DNA from: Paenibacillus sonchi
GTDB lineage: Bacteria > Bacillota > Bacilli > Paenibacillales > Paenibacillaceae
NCBI RefSeq assembly: GCF_016772475.1
Contig: NZ_CP068595.1
Span: forward strand, 5,022,001-5,086,000
Length of the DNA stretch: 64,000 nt
Reading direction: 5' to 3'
Shown here: positions 52,534 to 61,530 of the stretch, piece after piece
Layout: each line of letters opens with the position of its first letter
Position numbering within the stretch: position 1 is the stretch's first letter
Notes under the pieces: generated by a model
The model's input: the letters and a program-made list of their open reading frames with translations, nothing else
What the model was told of the DNA's origin: nothing
Databases searched by the model: none
Made by a program: the position numbers and the translations under genes

Positions 52534-52585
52534 ACATCCGTACCGGAGAAAGAATCAGAAGGTCCATGAAAAGGGGGACATTAAT

Positions 52586-53257
52586 ATGAACAGACTGTTT
52601 TGTAAAATAGCAGTTTTGGCCGCGCCAACGGCGGCAGCCTTGATGCTGTCCGCAGCGGCAGCCAGTGCGCATGTGACCGTCGCTCCGTCTCAATCTGTCA
52701 CCGGTGCATGGGAGACGTATACTTTAAAAGTGCCTTCCGAAAAAGACGCTGCTACTGTACAGATCGATCTGCGTGTTCCCGCAGGAGCGGAATTCAAGCA
52801 ATACGAGGTTGTACCGGGCTGGGATGTGAAGATTGACGGCAACAAAATCAGCTGGGTGTCCACCGCAGCAGGAATCCAGGCCGGGCAGTTTCAGCGCTTT
52901 TACTTCACTGCCAAGAACCCCGACACCAAGGGCGATATTGCCTGGGACGCCTATCAGCATTATGCTGACGGCAGCCTGGTGCAGTGGTCCGGAGAGGAAG
53001 GTACGGAAACCCCCCATTCCGTCACGGAGATTGTACAGGCGGCAGCCGGCGGAGGGAGCCATTCCGGCATGGCAATGGATGATCACGGTTCAATGAACAT
53101 GGGCGGCCAGGACTCCATGAGCATGGACGAGCACAATGCGATCATGGAGGAACAGGATAAAGCATCTGGCACATCCCCTATGATTTACATTGCACTCGGC
53201 ATTTCCTTGCTGTCTTTTCTGCTGGCGGTGATTGCGCTGCTGCGAAAACGGGCATAA
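52586..53257 (+). CDS. YcnI family (DUF1775) copper-binding membrane-anchored protein
   Basis: 223 residues from the ATG at 52586 with AAGGGGG 9 bases upstream. A signal peptide ends just before AHVTV, so the conserved His becomes the mature N-terminus, as in YcnI copper-binding proteins. DUF1775 follows (AEFKQYEVVPGWDVKIDGNK). A Met/His/Asp-rich linker (MAMDDHGSMNMGGQDSMSMD) suggests further metal binding, and a C-terminal helix (IYIALGISLLSFLLAVIALL) with basic end anchors it. Links the upstream two-component system to copper or envelope redox, by inference. Confidence 0.92.
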   Translation: MNRLFCKIAVLAAPTAAALMLSAAAASAHVTVAPSQSVTGAWETYTLKVPSEKDAATVQIDLRVPAGAEFKQYEVVPGWDVKIDGNKISWVSTAAGIQAGQFQRFYFTAKNPDTKGDIAWDAYQHYADGSLVQWSGEEGTETPHSVTEIVQAAAGGGSHSGMAMDDHGSMNMGGQDSMSMDEHNAIMEEQDKASGTSPMIYIALGISLLSFLLAVIALLRKRA

Positions 53258-53293
53258 AGCCACCGCAAGGTTCACCTTTAGAATAACAAGCAG

Positions 53294-53389
53294 ATGTTCG
53301 CCGGCATTACTGCGAGCGGATCAATACTGATGTTCCAGGCCTATGATGTGGACGGCAGCAAGCTGGATGAGTTTGTACTTCAGCATTAG
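53294..53389 (+). pseudogene. Fragment of a secreted metallophosphoesterase C-terminus, probable
   Basis: A 31-codon frame reads GITASGSILMFQAYDVDGSK followed by LDEFVLQH, like the C-terminal beta strands of metallophosphoesterases and purple-acid-phosphatase-like proteins. No upstream part or ribosome site exists. Confidence 0.4.
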
Positions 53390-53395
53390 TGTAGG

Positions 53396-53430
53396 AGATT
53401 CTTCTGAACTGTGTTCAGGGGAGTCTTTTT
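53396..53430 (+). terminator. Possible terminator before the GH74 gene
   Basis: AGATTC-TT-CTGAA pairs with TTCAG-GG-GAGTCT around CTGTG, followed by five T. Confidence 0.6.
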
Positions 53431-53540
53431 CGTGCTTAAAAAATGTAATATAAAGGTAGAAAATGGTGCGGAAGCAGGCGACCATTTTCACGCAAAATCA
53501 ACCATTTTCCCTAACAAATTATAATATTTACCAATTATAC

Positions 53541-53554
53541 TGTAAGCGTTACCA
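53541..53554 (+). promoter_or_regulatory. Candidate cre (CcpA) site before the GH74 gene
   Basis: TGTAAGCGTTACCA matches TGNAANCGNTNNCA at all fixed positions and directly follows TATACT, a possible -10 box at 53536-53541. Upstream, AAAATGGT and ACCATTTT at about 53459-53488 form an inverted repeat. This 418-base interval holds no gene. Confidence 0.55.
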
Positions 53555-53674
53555 GTTGTACATGCTGTTGTTTGCGGAAGGATGCCGGGGATCAGAAAGG
53601 AGGGGCAAGGAAGCGAGGGAAGCGAAAGAAACCCACGGACTTGACTAGGCAAAATCAAACCTTAGGAGGCGTAA

Positions 53675-56600
53675 ATGGTGACTCGAAAACGTATCCGTAA
53701 ACTGGGACTGGTTGTCCTGCTGGCCGCTATGACAAGCTCGTTATTCACTGCCTTTCCAGCGATTACCCGCGCAGCCGCAAGCGAAGCCTATAACTGGAAG
53801 AGTGTCGTTACCGGGGCAGGCGGAGGTTTTGTGCCCGGCATTATTTTTAATCAGAGCGAACCGGATTTAATCTATGCGCGCACCGACATCGGCGGCGCTT
53901 ACCGTTGGAATCAGGCCACAGGGAGCTGGGTATCCATCAGTGATGCGGTAGGCTGGGTAGACTGGAACAAGAACGGTGTAGATGCCCTTGCGACTGATCC
54001 CATCGATCCTGACAAGGTATATATGGCTACAGGCACCTATACCAACAGCTGGGATGACAACGGGCAGATTATGCGTTCCGGCGACCGGGGAAATACCTGG
54101 CAGTCCACTCCGCTGCCGTTCAAGGTTGGAGGCAATATGCCGGGGCGGTCCGCAGGGGAACGTCTGGTGATCGATCCTAATAAGAACAGCATCCTCTTTT
54201 TTGGAGCGCGCAGCGGCAACGGGTTGTGGAAAAGCACAGACTCAGGTGTAACCTGGTCGAAAGTGAGCTCTTTTCCGAATGCCGGCACCTATATCCAGAA
54301 TCCGACGCTTGAATACGGCAATGACCTGGTCGGATTATCCTGGATTACTTTTGATCAAAGCACAGGCACACTGGGCAGCGCCACACAGACGATCTATGTT
54401 GGTGTTGCCGACACAGCAAGCAGCGTATACCGCAGTACCGATGGCGGAGCAACGTGGACGGCGATTCCCGGCCAGCCCACCGGCTACCTGCCGCATCACG
54501 GGGTGCTGTCTTCTACAGGGGATCTATACATTACGTACAGTAATGGTGTCGGCCCGTATGATGGCAGCAAAGGTGAAGTCTGGAAGCTGAACACAGCAAG
54601 CGGGGCCTGGACCAACATCAGCCCGTCTACCGGAACGGATAACTGGTACGGCTTCGGCGGACTGGCTGTGGATGCCCAACATCCCGATACAGTCATGGTA
54701 TCCAGCCTGAATGCCTGGTGGCCGGACGAGGTGATTTTCCGCAGCACGAACGGCGGAGCGACCTGGAGCCGGATCTGGGATTGGGGCTTTTACCCCGAGC
54801 GTACCTATAAATTTGCCATGGACATCACTGCGGCGCCTTGGCTGAATCATGGTGTCACCAATTCGACTTCTCTTGATCCGTCACCGAAGCTGGGCTGGAT
54901 GATGGGCGATCTGGAGATTGACCCGTTCAACTCAGACCGGATGATGTACGGTACAGGGGCCACGATCTACGGAACAAACAATCTGACCTCCTGGGATACC
55001 GGAGGTAAAGTTAATATTGCGGTAATGGCCAAAGGAGTAGAGGAAACGGCTGTGCTCGGGCTGATCAGCCCTCCCTCAGGAACGGCCCATCTGATTACGG
55101 CGCTTGGCGACGTTTCCGGCTTCCGGTATGAAGATCTGACCCAGGCACCAGTCAAGTTCCAGACCAGCCCGTCCTGGGCAACGACGACGGGCATCGACTA
55201 TGCAGAACTGAACCCTGCCTACGTGGTGCGGGTAGGGGGCGCAGACAAGGAGAAGACGCCGAGCATGAAGTCGATTGGAATCTCTAACGACGGCGGCGTC
55301 AACTGGTACATGCCGAACAGCGAGCCTTCCAACGGCACGAAGACCACCGCAGGACAAGGCCAGGTTGCGGTATCTGCGAGCGGCAATTCCATCCTCTGGA
55401 GCACCTCGGATATTGGGGTCTATTATTCCAAAACCACCGGGAACTCCTGGAACGTAAGCTCGGGCGTCCCAGCCGGAGCCAAAGTGGCCTCTGATAGAGT
55501 GAACCCGAACAAATTCTATGCGTTCTACGCAGGAACCTTCTATATCAGCACAGATGGTGGAGCTACCTTCAGCGCTACGGCGGCGGCCGGGTTCCCGACC
55601 AATAATGTAGGCGGGCTGCAGCCGAACCAGGCCCAGATCAGCATGAAAGCCATGCCGGGCACCGAAGGAGACATCTGGTTTGCCGGCGGCAATGCGGTGG
55701 AAGGCAAGTACGGGTTGTGGCACTCTACCGATTCAGGCACAAGCTTCACTAAGCTGACGAACGTGGAGGAAGCCGATCTGATCGGCTTCGGTATGGCTGC
55801 TCCGGGCCAGAACTATATGGCACTCTATACGGTAGCCAAGATTGATGGAGTGAGAGGTGTTTTCCGTTCGGACGATGCCGGTTCATCGTGGGTGCGGATC
55901 AATGACGATGCCCACCAATACGCCAAAATTAACATGGCAATCACCGGAGACCCCAGAGTTTACGGCCGAGTCTATCTCGGTACGAACGGCCGAGGCACGC
56001 TCTACGCCGATCCGGTGAATCCGCCTGCCGCCAGCGCTTCGATTACACCAACCAGCGCCAGCTTTGACAAGAAGACAGCCAACCAGGCGGATATCACTGT
56101 TACCCTGACGCTGAATGGGACTACCCTGAGCTCGATTAAGAACGGTACCGCTGCTCTGTCGGAAGGAACCGATTATACGGTCAGCGGCACAACTGTAACA
56201 ATTAAGAAAGAATATCTGGCCGCCCAGCCGGTGGGTACAATCACCCTGAGCTTCAGCTTCAGTGCCGGGGCTGCGCAACCGCTGGCTGTTACTATTGTCG
56301 ATACTGCTGCCCCTCCGGCAGGTGCGCTTAAGGTGCAGATGTATAACAGCGGGACAGCAGCTTCTGCCAATACGATCAGTCCCAAATTCAAGCTTGTTAA
56401 TACTGGCACCAGTGCGATTACACTGTCCGGTGTGAAATTAAGATACTATTACACCATTGACGGAGAGCAGACCCAGAATTTCTTCTGTGACTGGTCCCAG
56501 GTCGGCAGTGCGAATGTGACCGGCAGCTTTGTCAAAATGCCGTCGGCTACAACCGGCGCTGATTATTACCTTGAGCTTGGATTTAACAGCTCAGCGGGTT

Positions 56601-56776
56601 CCCTCGCAGCAGGCGCAAGCATCGATATCCAGGCGCGGGTGGCAAAATCGGACTGGACCCATTACACACAGACCGGGGACTATTCCTTTAATGGAGCGGA
56701 CACCAATTATGCAGACTGGAGTAAAGCTCCAGCCTATATTTCCGGCACTCTGGTGTGGGGGGACGAGCCGTCGTAA
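53675..56776 (+). CDS. Secreted GH74 xyloglucanase with X2 and CBM3 modules
   Basis: 1033 residues, TAGGAGGC before the ATG. A signal peptide covers about 1-34. The GH74 double beta-propeller (about 38-770) has Asp71 in ARTDIGGAYRWN, the usual catalytic Asp position, and repeated STDGGATW and STDSGTSF blades. A CBM_X2 Ig-like module (ASITPTSASFDKKTANQADI) and a CBM3 cellulose-binding module (GALKVQMYNSGTAASANTIS) follow. It degrades xyloglucan in plant walls outside the cell. Catabolite repression is suggested by the cre site. Confidence 0.95.
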   Translation: MVTRKRIRKLGLVVLLAAMTSSLFTAFPAITRAAASEAYNWKSVVTGAGGGFVPGIIFNQSEPDLIYARTDIGGAYRWNQATGSWVSISDAVGWVDWNKNGVDALATDPIDPDKVYMATGTYTNSWDDNGQIMRSGDRGNTWQSTPLPFKVGGNMPGRSAGERLVIDPNKNSILFFGARSGNGLWKSTDSGVTWSKVSSFPNAGTYIQNPTLEYGNDLVGLSWITFDQSTGTLGSATQTIYVGVADTASSVYRSTDGGATWTAIPGQPTGYLPHHGVLSSTGDLYITYSNGVGPYDGSKGEVWKLNTASGAWTNISPSTGTDNWYGFGGLAVDAQHPDTVMVSSLNAWWPDEVIFRSTNGGATWSRIWDWGFYPERTYKFAMDITAAPWLNHGVTNSTSLDPSPKLGWMMGDLEIDPFNSDRMMYGTGATIYGTNNLTSWDTGGKVNIAVMAKGVEETAVLGLISPPSGTAHLITALGDVSGFRYEDLTQAPVKFQTSPSWATTTGIDYAELNPAYVVRVGGADKEKTPSMKSIGISNDGGVNWYMPNSEPSNGTKTTAGQGQVAVSASGNSILWSTSDIGVYYSKTTGNSWNVSSGVPAGAKVASDRVNPNKFYAFYAGTFYISTDGGATFSATAAAGFPTNNVGGLQPNQAQISMKAMPGTEGDIWFAGGNAVEGKYGLWHSTDSGTSFTKLTNVEEADLIGFGMAAPGQNYMALYTVAKIDGVRGVFRSDDAGSSWVRINDDAHQYAKINMAITGDPRVYGRVYLGTNGRGTLYADPVNPPAASASITPTSASFDKKTANQADITVTLTLNGTTLSSIKNGTAALSEGTDYTVSGTTVTIKKEYLAAQPVGTITLSFSFSAGAAQPLAVTIVDTAAPPAGALKVQMYNSGTAASANTISPKFKLVNTGTSAITLSGVKLRYYYTIDGEQTQNFFCDWSQVGSANVTGSFVKMPSATTGADYYLELGFNSSAGSLAAGASIDIQARVAKSDWTHYTQTGDYSFNGADTNYADWSKAPAYISGTLVWGDEPS

Positions 56777-56785
56777 TGTATAAAA

Positions 56786-56821
56786 GGAGTCCTAATAGCC
56801 ATCATGGCTGCTTGGGACTCC
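56786..56821 (+). terminator. Hairpin after GH74 gene
   Basis: GGAGTCC with AGCC pairs with GGCT and GGACTCC in a two-step stem. There is no T run, so it may be a transcript-stabilising hairpin or a weak terminator. Confidence 0.4.
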
Positions 56822-57076
56822 CAAGCGGCGCAGGCGATAAGTTTAAAGGTATAAATACCTTTGTAAGTTCAGTTCTATTTGAGAAGCGAGTCGGGTAGTT
56901 TGCGTGCCTGCCTTAATCTGCTGAACTGGCCGGAAGGTACTATTAAAATAACGAGCAGTAAGTCCCCCACTAAGGGAGCCTTGCTGCTCGTTCACAATAT
57001 GCAAAGTGAACCTAATGACTATCTCTAGCGTCATAAATTATTCGTGATAGAGTCACTTTTAGTGCATGTGAAGACA

Positions 57077-57240
57077 TGAGAAGGTGTTTCTTTCTAATTG
57101 AGTGTTGATACTTTCGAGATGAGTGTTGATGCTCTCGAATTGAGTGTGTTGTTTTAGTAGTGAGTGTGTTTCTTTCGCAATGAGTGTGTTTCTCTCGTAT
57201 ATACGCTGCTTCCTTCATATTGAATGTTCTGTCTATTGGT
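57077..57240. repeat. Tandem repeat of about 20-21 bases, roughly eight units
   Basis: Units beginning TGAGTGT start at 57099, 57120, 57141, 57161 and 57181, with degenerate units at 57077, 57201 and 57221. The best-conserved form is TGAGTGTGTTTCTTTCGCAA. A period of 20 or 21 is not a multiple of three, so it is non-coding. It lies just past the stop of the minus-strand SDR gene. Confidence 0.8.
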
Positions 57241-57274
57241 CCTGAAGCAGCTGTCTTCCTGTCTGCTTTGGTAT

Positions 57275-58015
57275 TTACAGTGTTTGCCCGCTGTCCACCG
57301 TGATGATCTGTCCGGTCATGGCCTCCTGCTCCAGGGTGGAGCAGATGAACCGCGCGATATCCTGCGGTTCCGCGATACGCTGCAGCAGCAGATTCGGTGC
57401 AAGCCGGCGCATTTGTTCTTCCCGGCCTGCCCACCATCTGGTGGCAACAGCACCCGGCGCTACACAGTTGACCCGGATGTCTGGGGAAAGCGCGCGGGCC
57501 AGAGACTTGGTTAGCCCGTGAACGGCAGCTTTGGAGACCGCATAGGGAAGAGAGGAGCCGGCACCTGTAGTTCCGGCTATGCTGCCGAGATTGACGATGG
57601 CCCCCTGTTTGTTCTTTTTCATGTAAGGCGCCACGGCTCTCGCGCAAAGGAACATGCCTTTGACATTTACATCGTACAGCTCATCCCATACTTCTTCCGT
57701 AGCCGCTTCCAGATCATCCATAGGGATATGCCTGGTGATGCTGGCATTATTTACGAGCAGATCAACCGTTCCAAAGGTTCCGGCAATCGTTTCTACCATT
57801 TTCCGCACTTCTGCGTCCCGGGCCACATTTGCTTGTACAGCCATTGCCCGCCCGCCTTGATCCGTTATTCTCTGAACAGTTTCCAGCGCTTCGGCTTCTG
57901 AACGGGAATAATTAACGGCGACTGTAGCCCCGCACGATGCCAGTTCGAGGCTTACTGCTCTGCCGATGCCAGTTCCTCCGCCTGTGACCAGTGCCACTTT
58001 TTCTGATAAATTCAT
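57275..58015 (-). CDS. Short-chain dehydrogenase/reductase (FabG-like)
   Basis: 246 residues, AAGGAG before the ATG. TGGGTGIG (cofactor), NNAS, Ser in VNLGSIAGTTG and YAVSKAAVHGL (Tyr-x3-Lys) are all present, with a typical C-terminus (TGQIITVDSGQTL). It resembles glucose dehydrogenase or FabG paralogues; substrate unknown. The divergent LysR gene at 58520 probably controls it. Confidence 0.93.
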   Translation of the reverse strand: MNLSEKVALVTGGGTGIGRAVSLELASCGATVAVNYSRSEAEALETVQRITDQGGRAMAVQANVARDAEVRKMVETIAGTFGTVDLLVNNASITRHIPMDDLEAATEEVWDELYDVNVKGMFLCARAVAPYMKKNKQGAIVNLGSIAGTTGAGSSLPYAVSKAAVHGLTKSLARALSPDIRVNCVAPGAVATRWWAGREEQMRRLAPNLLLQRIAEPQDIARFICSTLEQEAMTGQIITVDSGQTL

Positions 58016-58138
58016 GCTTATCCACTCCTTAATCGAATTTTTATCCGTTGATGCAGTTTGAAGTAACTATTCTTTGGTCATCAATGACGCTCAGTTCATA
58101 CAATTACCTGGTCACTCCCCTCACGAATCTCACTCCGG

Positions 58139-58262
58139 TTCAGGCCGAAAAGTAACTTCTATATGCACTTTTTACAGCAGATCATTCCACTATCCGCCGC
58201 AAAACTGAATCTATTGCACTCTGTGCAGCAGAATCCAGCGAATCAGTTACTTTTGGTCTGAA
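58139..58262. repeat. MITE-like intergenic element with inverted ends
   Basis: TTCAGGCCGAAAAGTAAC at 58139-58156 and GTTACTTTTGGTCTGAA at 58246-58262 are inverted with one gap and one mismatch, around about 90 bases. Inside and just after it, CTATTGCACTCTGTGCA and CTATTGCAGATAGTGCA are related short palindromic units. It occupies the 505-base gap between the SDR and LysR genes. No transposase is present. Confidence 0.55.
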
Positions 58263-58519
58263 ATCCGTAAATCTATTGCAGATAGTGCAATCAAGCCCGA
58301 AGTCTCCAAAGTCCTCTTATCACCCTTCTGATATGAACGCGGCAGATTCAAGTTCAGTCAATGAATAGCCTGCCGGTATAGAGTATTGTATAAAGTCTGC
58401 CCGGTTTTGTATAATTGAATGAATTGAATGGTGAGTTCAATTTTTTTGAAGCCACTCCTTAAAGTGCATTCTCAAATTGAGCTTTGATTGGGCTTTGAGC
58501 CAGAAGGGAGCGAACCAGA

Positions 58520-59422
58520 CTGGATCTAAAAACATTAAAAACCTTTCAGGCCATCATCCGCTCCGGCAGCTTCAACCGTGCCGCAGAAGAGCTGAATTAT
58601 GCCCAATCTACAGTCACAATGCAAATTCAGAAGCTGGAATCCGATCTGGGAGTTCAATTGCTGGAACGGGGCAAAGGCGTGGCCTTAACCGAAGCCGGAC
58701 GGTTGTTTCACGAACAGAGCCAGAGGATCGTCCAGGATATGGAACGGCTGCAGCGCAGCATCACGGATTTGAAATCCGGCGAAGCGGGGAGCATACGCAT
58801 CGGTGCTTCTGATCCGACGGCAAGCTACCGGCTGCCTGACATTCTGCAGAAATTCATGACCCTGTTTCCTAAAATGGAGCTGTCGGTGGACATCTCCGGA
58901 TCAGGTGCGCTTTGCGGCCGGATGCTCCGCGGAGAGCTGGATATTGTAATCTGCTCCGCTCCGGAACTGGGGAAGGAGCTGCATTTTGAACCGTTGTTTA
59001 CGGAAGCATTCGTACTGTTATTGCCGGAAGATCATCCGCTTGTTTCCGTCCCCGCCGTTACTGCGGATCATCTGCGCGGACACCGGCTGCTGATTACAGC
59101 ACCTACATGCCCCTACCGCAAAAAACTGGAAAGCGTCTTGACGGAAGCTGCCGGCCCGCCGCTCGATACCATGGAAATCGGCAGCATGTCGGCACTGAAG
59201 TTCTATGTGGCGAGCAGGCTTGGCATCGCGTTTGTGCCGGAGGTGATCCTTAATCCCGTTCCTGCCGGAACCGTAACCCGGAGGCTGGAAGGCAGCGCTG
59301 TGGACATGACCTGCGGGATCATTTGCCGGATTGCGGATTACCCCTTGAAACCGCCCGTCCGCAGGCTGTATGATTTTATCAGGCAGGAACTGGCGGCGCA
59401 GCCGGGTTTTAGCCTGGAATAG
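58520..59422 (+). CDS. LysR family transcriptional regulator with CTG start
   Basis: 300 residues. The helix-turn-helix reads LKTLKTFQAIIRSGSFNRAA followed by EELNYAQSTVTMQIQKLE. An in-frame TGA at 58496 leaves no ATG, GTG or TTG before the domain; the CTG at 58520 lies 9 bases after GGGAG and gives the exact family N-terminus. The effector domain follows (IRIGASDPTASYRLPDILQK). It is divergent from the SDR gene, the usual arrangement for a LysR activator and its target. Confidence 0.88.
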   Translation: MDLKTLKTFQAIIRSGSFNRAAEELNYAQSTVTMQIQKLESDLGVQLLERGKGVALTEAGRLFHEQSQRIVQDMERLQRSITDLKSGEAGSIRIGASDPTASYRLPDILQKFMTLFPKMELSVDISGSGALCGRMLRGELDIVICSAPELGKELHFEPLFTEAFVLLLPEDHPLVSVPAVTADHLRGHRLLITAPTCPYRKKLESVLTEAAGPPLDTMEIGSMSALKFYVASRLGIAFVPEVILNPVPAGTVTRRLEGSAVDMTCGIICRIADYPLKPPVRRLYDFIRQELAAQPGFSLE

Positions 59423-59460
59423 AAACACAGAAGAGAACAGAAGAGGTGAGCTGAGCAGAG

Positions 59461-60153
59461 ATGAGCAGAAACAAATTGGATTTGGAGCGTATTGTTTTTA
59501 TTGGCCGGACCTTTGAGGAGTACTTGCGGATGTTTAATTTGCAGCGGGGAGAACTGGAGGGACGGAGTATTTTGGATTGTCCGGCGGGAGCCTGCTCGTT
59601 TACCGCAGAGGCCCGCAAGCTTGGCGCGGCATCTGTTGCCGCAGACATTGCTTACTATTATTCCGCTGAAGCACTGAGGGACAAAGGGCTGAAGGATATT
59701 GAGCATACGGTGCAGCAGCTGGACAAAGTTCAGGATAATTTTGTGTGGAAAGAGTTCACTTCCATACATGCGTTACAGCAGGCGAGGACAGCAGCCTTGG
59801 CAGCCAGTACGCTGGACCGGCAGCAAAATAGCAGCCGTTATATTCCAGTAGAGCTGCCTCTGCTGCCTTTTGCAGACCGTTCCTTTGATCTCACCCTGTC
59901 TGCCCATTTTCTGTTTATGTATGGGGACCGGCTGGACTATGATTTTCACCTCAGGACACTTCAGGAATTGATGAGGGTCACGAAGTCAGAAATCCGCATC
60001 TTCCCGCTGGTGGACTTATCCTCCCGCAGATACCATAAGCTGGACCAGCTGGTCTGTGCAGCTCAGGTCCAAGGCTGGACGGCAGAAGAGCAGCAGGTTC
60101 CCTATGAATTTCAAAAAGGTGCGGATTCCATGCTGAGGCTGCTGCGTGTCTGA
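59461..60153 (+). CDS. Class I SAM-dependent methyltransferase-like protein
   Basis: 230 residues. The SAM-binding motif I region is SILDCPAGACSFTAEARKLG, followed by VAADIAYYY, and late PFADRSFDLTLSAHFLFMYG (motif IV-like, D-x-x-F-D). The C-terminal TKSEIRIFPLVDL is also typical. Substrate cannot be told. It lies 38 bases behind the LysR gene. Confidence 0.85.
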   Translation: MSRNKLDLERIVFIGRTFEEYLRMFNLQRGELEGRSILDCPAGACSFTAEARKLGAASVAADIAYYYSAEALRDKGLKDIEHTVQQLDKVQDNFVWKEFTSIHALQQARTAALAASTLDRQQNSSRYIPVELPLLPFADRSFDLTLSAHFLFMYGDRLDYDFHLRTLQELMRVTKSEIRIFPLVDLSSRRYHKLDQLVCAAQVQGWTAEEQQVPYEFQKGADSMLRLLRV

Positions 60154-60212
60154 ACGGACAGGCGCTCCAATATATCCCGATGATTGGCGGCGGAACAGCT
60201 TAGCTCAACACA

Positions 60213-60257
60213 CATAACCCCCTATTATTGATTATTCATCAACAATAGGGGGTTATG
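60213..60257. terminator. Strong hairpin after the methyltransferase gene
   Basis: CATAACCCCCTATTATTG at 60213-60230 pairs with its near-complement at 60240-60257, with one A-C mismatch. No T run follows. The 600-base gap to 60769 holds no intact gene; a minus-strand stretch near 60400-60510 (VLETISLILLLKLSIHPGTK) may be a gene remnant. Confidence 0.5.
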
Positions 60258-60768
60258 CTGTACATACTATACCCATGTTCTTCTCAGACTCCTTATCCTA
60301 TCCTTGTACTCAGCCGGGTAAATCGTCCGAGGCGGCAATAAATTTGCCTATCCTGCCTTAGAGTCTTCTCGAATTCATCCGCTGGTTAACGATTGGTTTC
60401 ATGATTCAATGTTTGAGCTTTAAGAAGCTCATCCCCTTTCGTTCCGGGATGGATTGAAAGCTTCAGCAACAGGATCAAAGATATAGTCTCAAGCACAGGG
60501 AGTACATCTGCCAAAGATTACTTGCGAGAGAGATTTTACCTTCCCGCCGGTCCCTTTCAGCAGTGTATGGTTCCTTGTCTTGATACTTGAATTATACCGC
60601 TGTTCTGCGGATTCGTAAAAAGGCGAATACTTTAAATTCGGGTATGTTTTCAGAATCATCCTAATGTAAGCGCTATTATTCGTCCGTATCCTTAGTTTTT
60701 TGGTGTATAATTTAACCGTACATAAGTAGCAGAAGCAAGCTATACGCAGGAATGGAGGGTGACAGCGA

Positions 60769-61392
60769 ATGAAGCTATTTCGGGTGAAGACCGGGCTGAC
60801 CGGAGTGAACCGGATGAAGGAGTTTCTGGAAGAAAATTACGTGTGTCTGGGATATACAGGTGTGGGGGATCTGGAGCATGCCGGCAAAAAGGAGATTCAC
60901 AATCGGCTGGTTCTAGCCGGGACTACCGCAGGAGCGGAGCTGGAAACTGCAGCGGACAGTCTGGACATATTCGTGAATGTCATGCAGGATGGGGATTATG
61001 TGCTGATCGAGGATGGGGAGTGGGCTTATCTGGGGGATCTGGGCGATTACTTTTATGCGGAAGCCTTCGATTCGGCTGAAGACCGGCGCTGCCACCGGCG
61101 GGGAGTGACCTGGCTGAAGACGGTGCCTGCTCCGGCGCTTAATCCGCTGCTCAGAGCGTGGACCTGCGGTGAAGAAGCGGTCTTGCAGTACAATGGGCCG
61201 CTTCCGGAGGCAAGGCTGGAGCTGTGGATTTCTGATCCCTCTGTGGACGGTATCCAGGAAGGCGAACAGACAGGTATAGTAGATGCCGAGACTCTGTCAA
61301 AAGCGCTCACTGTGCTGAAGTGTGCCTTGGACAGCGAGGATGCGGACCGGCGGGAACGTGCGGCAATCGCTCTCCTGCAATATGCCAAATGA
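60769..61392 (+). CDS. Hypothetical protein, possibly with an EVE/Mrr-like N-terminal fold
   Basis: 207 residues, GGAGGGTGA before the ATG. The segment IFVNVMQDGDYVLIEDGEWA followed by YLGDLGDYFYAEAFDS and CHRRGVTWLKTVP resembles the PUA-like/EVE-type barrels associated with restriction or modified-base readers, where a WxK or RxVxWL motif recurs. This is a weak pattern match. The C-terminal 60 residues are helical (AETLSKALTVLKCALDSEDA). A TATAAT at 60706-60711 may serve it. Confidence 0.6.
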   Translation: MKLFRVKTGLTGVNRMKEFLEENYVCLGYTGVGDLEHAGKKEIHNRLVLAGTTAGAELETAADSLDIFVNVMQDGDYVLIEDGEWAYLGDLGDYFYAEAFDSAEDRRCHRRGVTWLKTVPAPALNPLLRAWTCGEEAVLQYNGPLPEARLELWISDPSVDGIQEGEQTGIVDAETLSKALTVLKCALDSEDADRRERAAIALLQYAK

Positions 61393-61482
61393 TCCGCCGC
61401 GCCCGCCCCGGACGGTGTTTTCAGCAGTACCCTGCGGCCTTTTACAGAACCTGAAGCTTGCGGATTATTTATTGTTTTAAGC

Positions 61483-61521
61483 ACAAAGAGCCTCCCGGGC
61501 GCATGCCGGAAGGCTCTTTGT
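61483..61521. terminator. Terminator between convergent genes
   Basis: ACAAAGAGCCT at 61483-61493 pairs with AGGCTCTTTGT at 61511-61521. The inner part (CCGG) pairs further. It can serve both the hypothetical gene and the nitroreductase on the other strand. Confidence 0.75.
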
Positions 61522-61530
61522 GCACTTCAA

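Noticed and set aside
57077..57240. CRISPR array
   Set aside because: Units are contiguous and degenerate with no unique spacers, and no cas genes are near.
57012..57647. 211-residue minus-strand frame through the tandem repeat
   Set aside because: It is out of frame with the SDR gene on the same strand and reads through the 20-21 base repeats; low complexity, no domain.
60153..60769. Minus-strand stretch resembling a membrane protein tail
   Set aside because: Only about 40 codons without a start and bounded by stops; too little to assign a gene or family.
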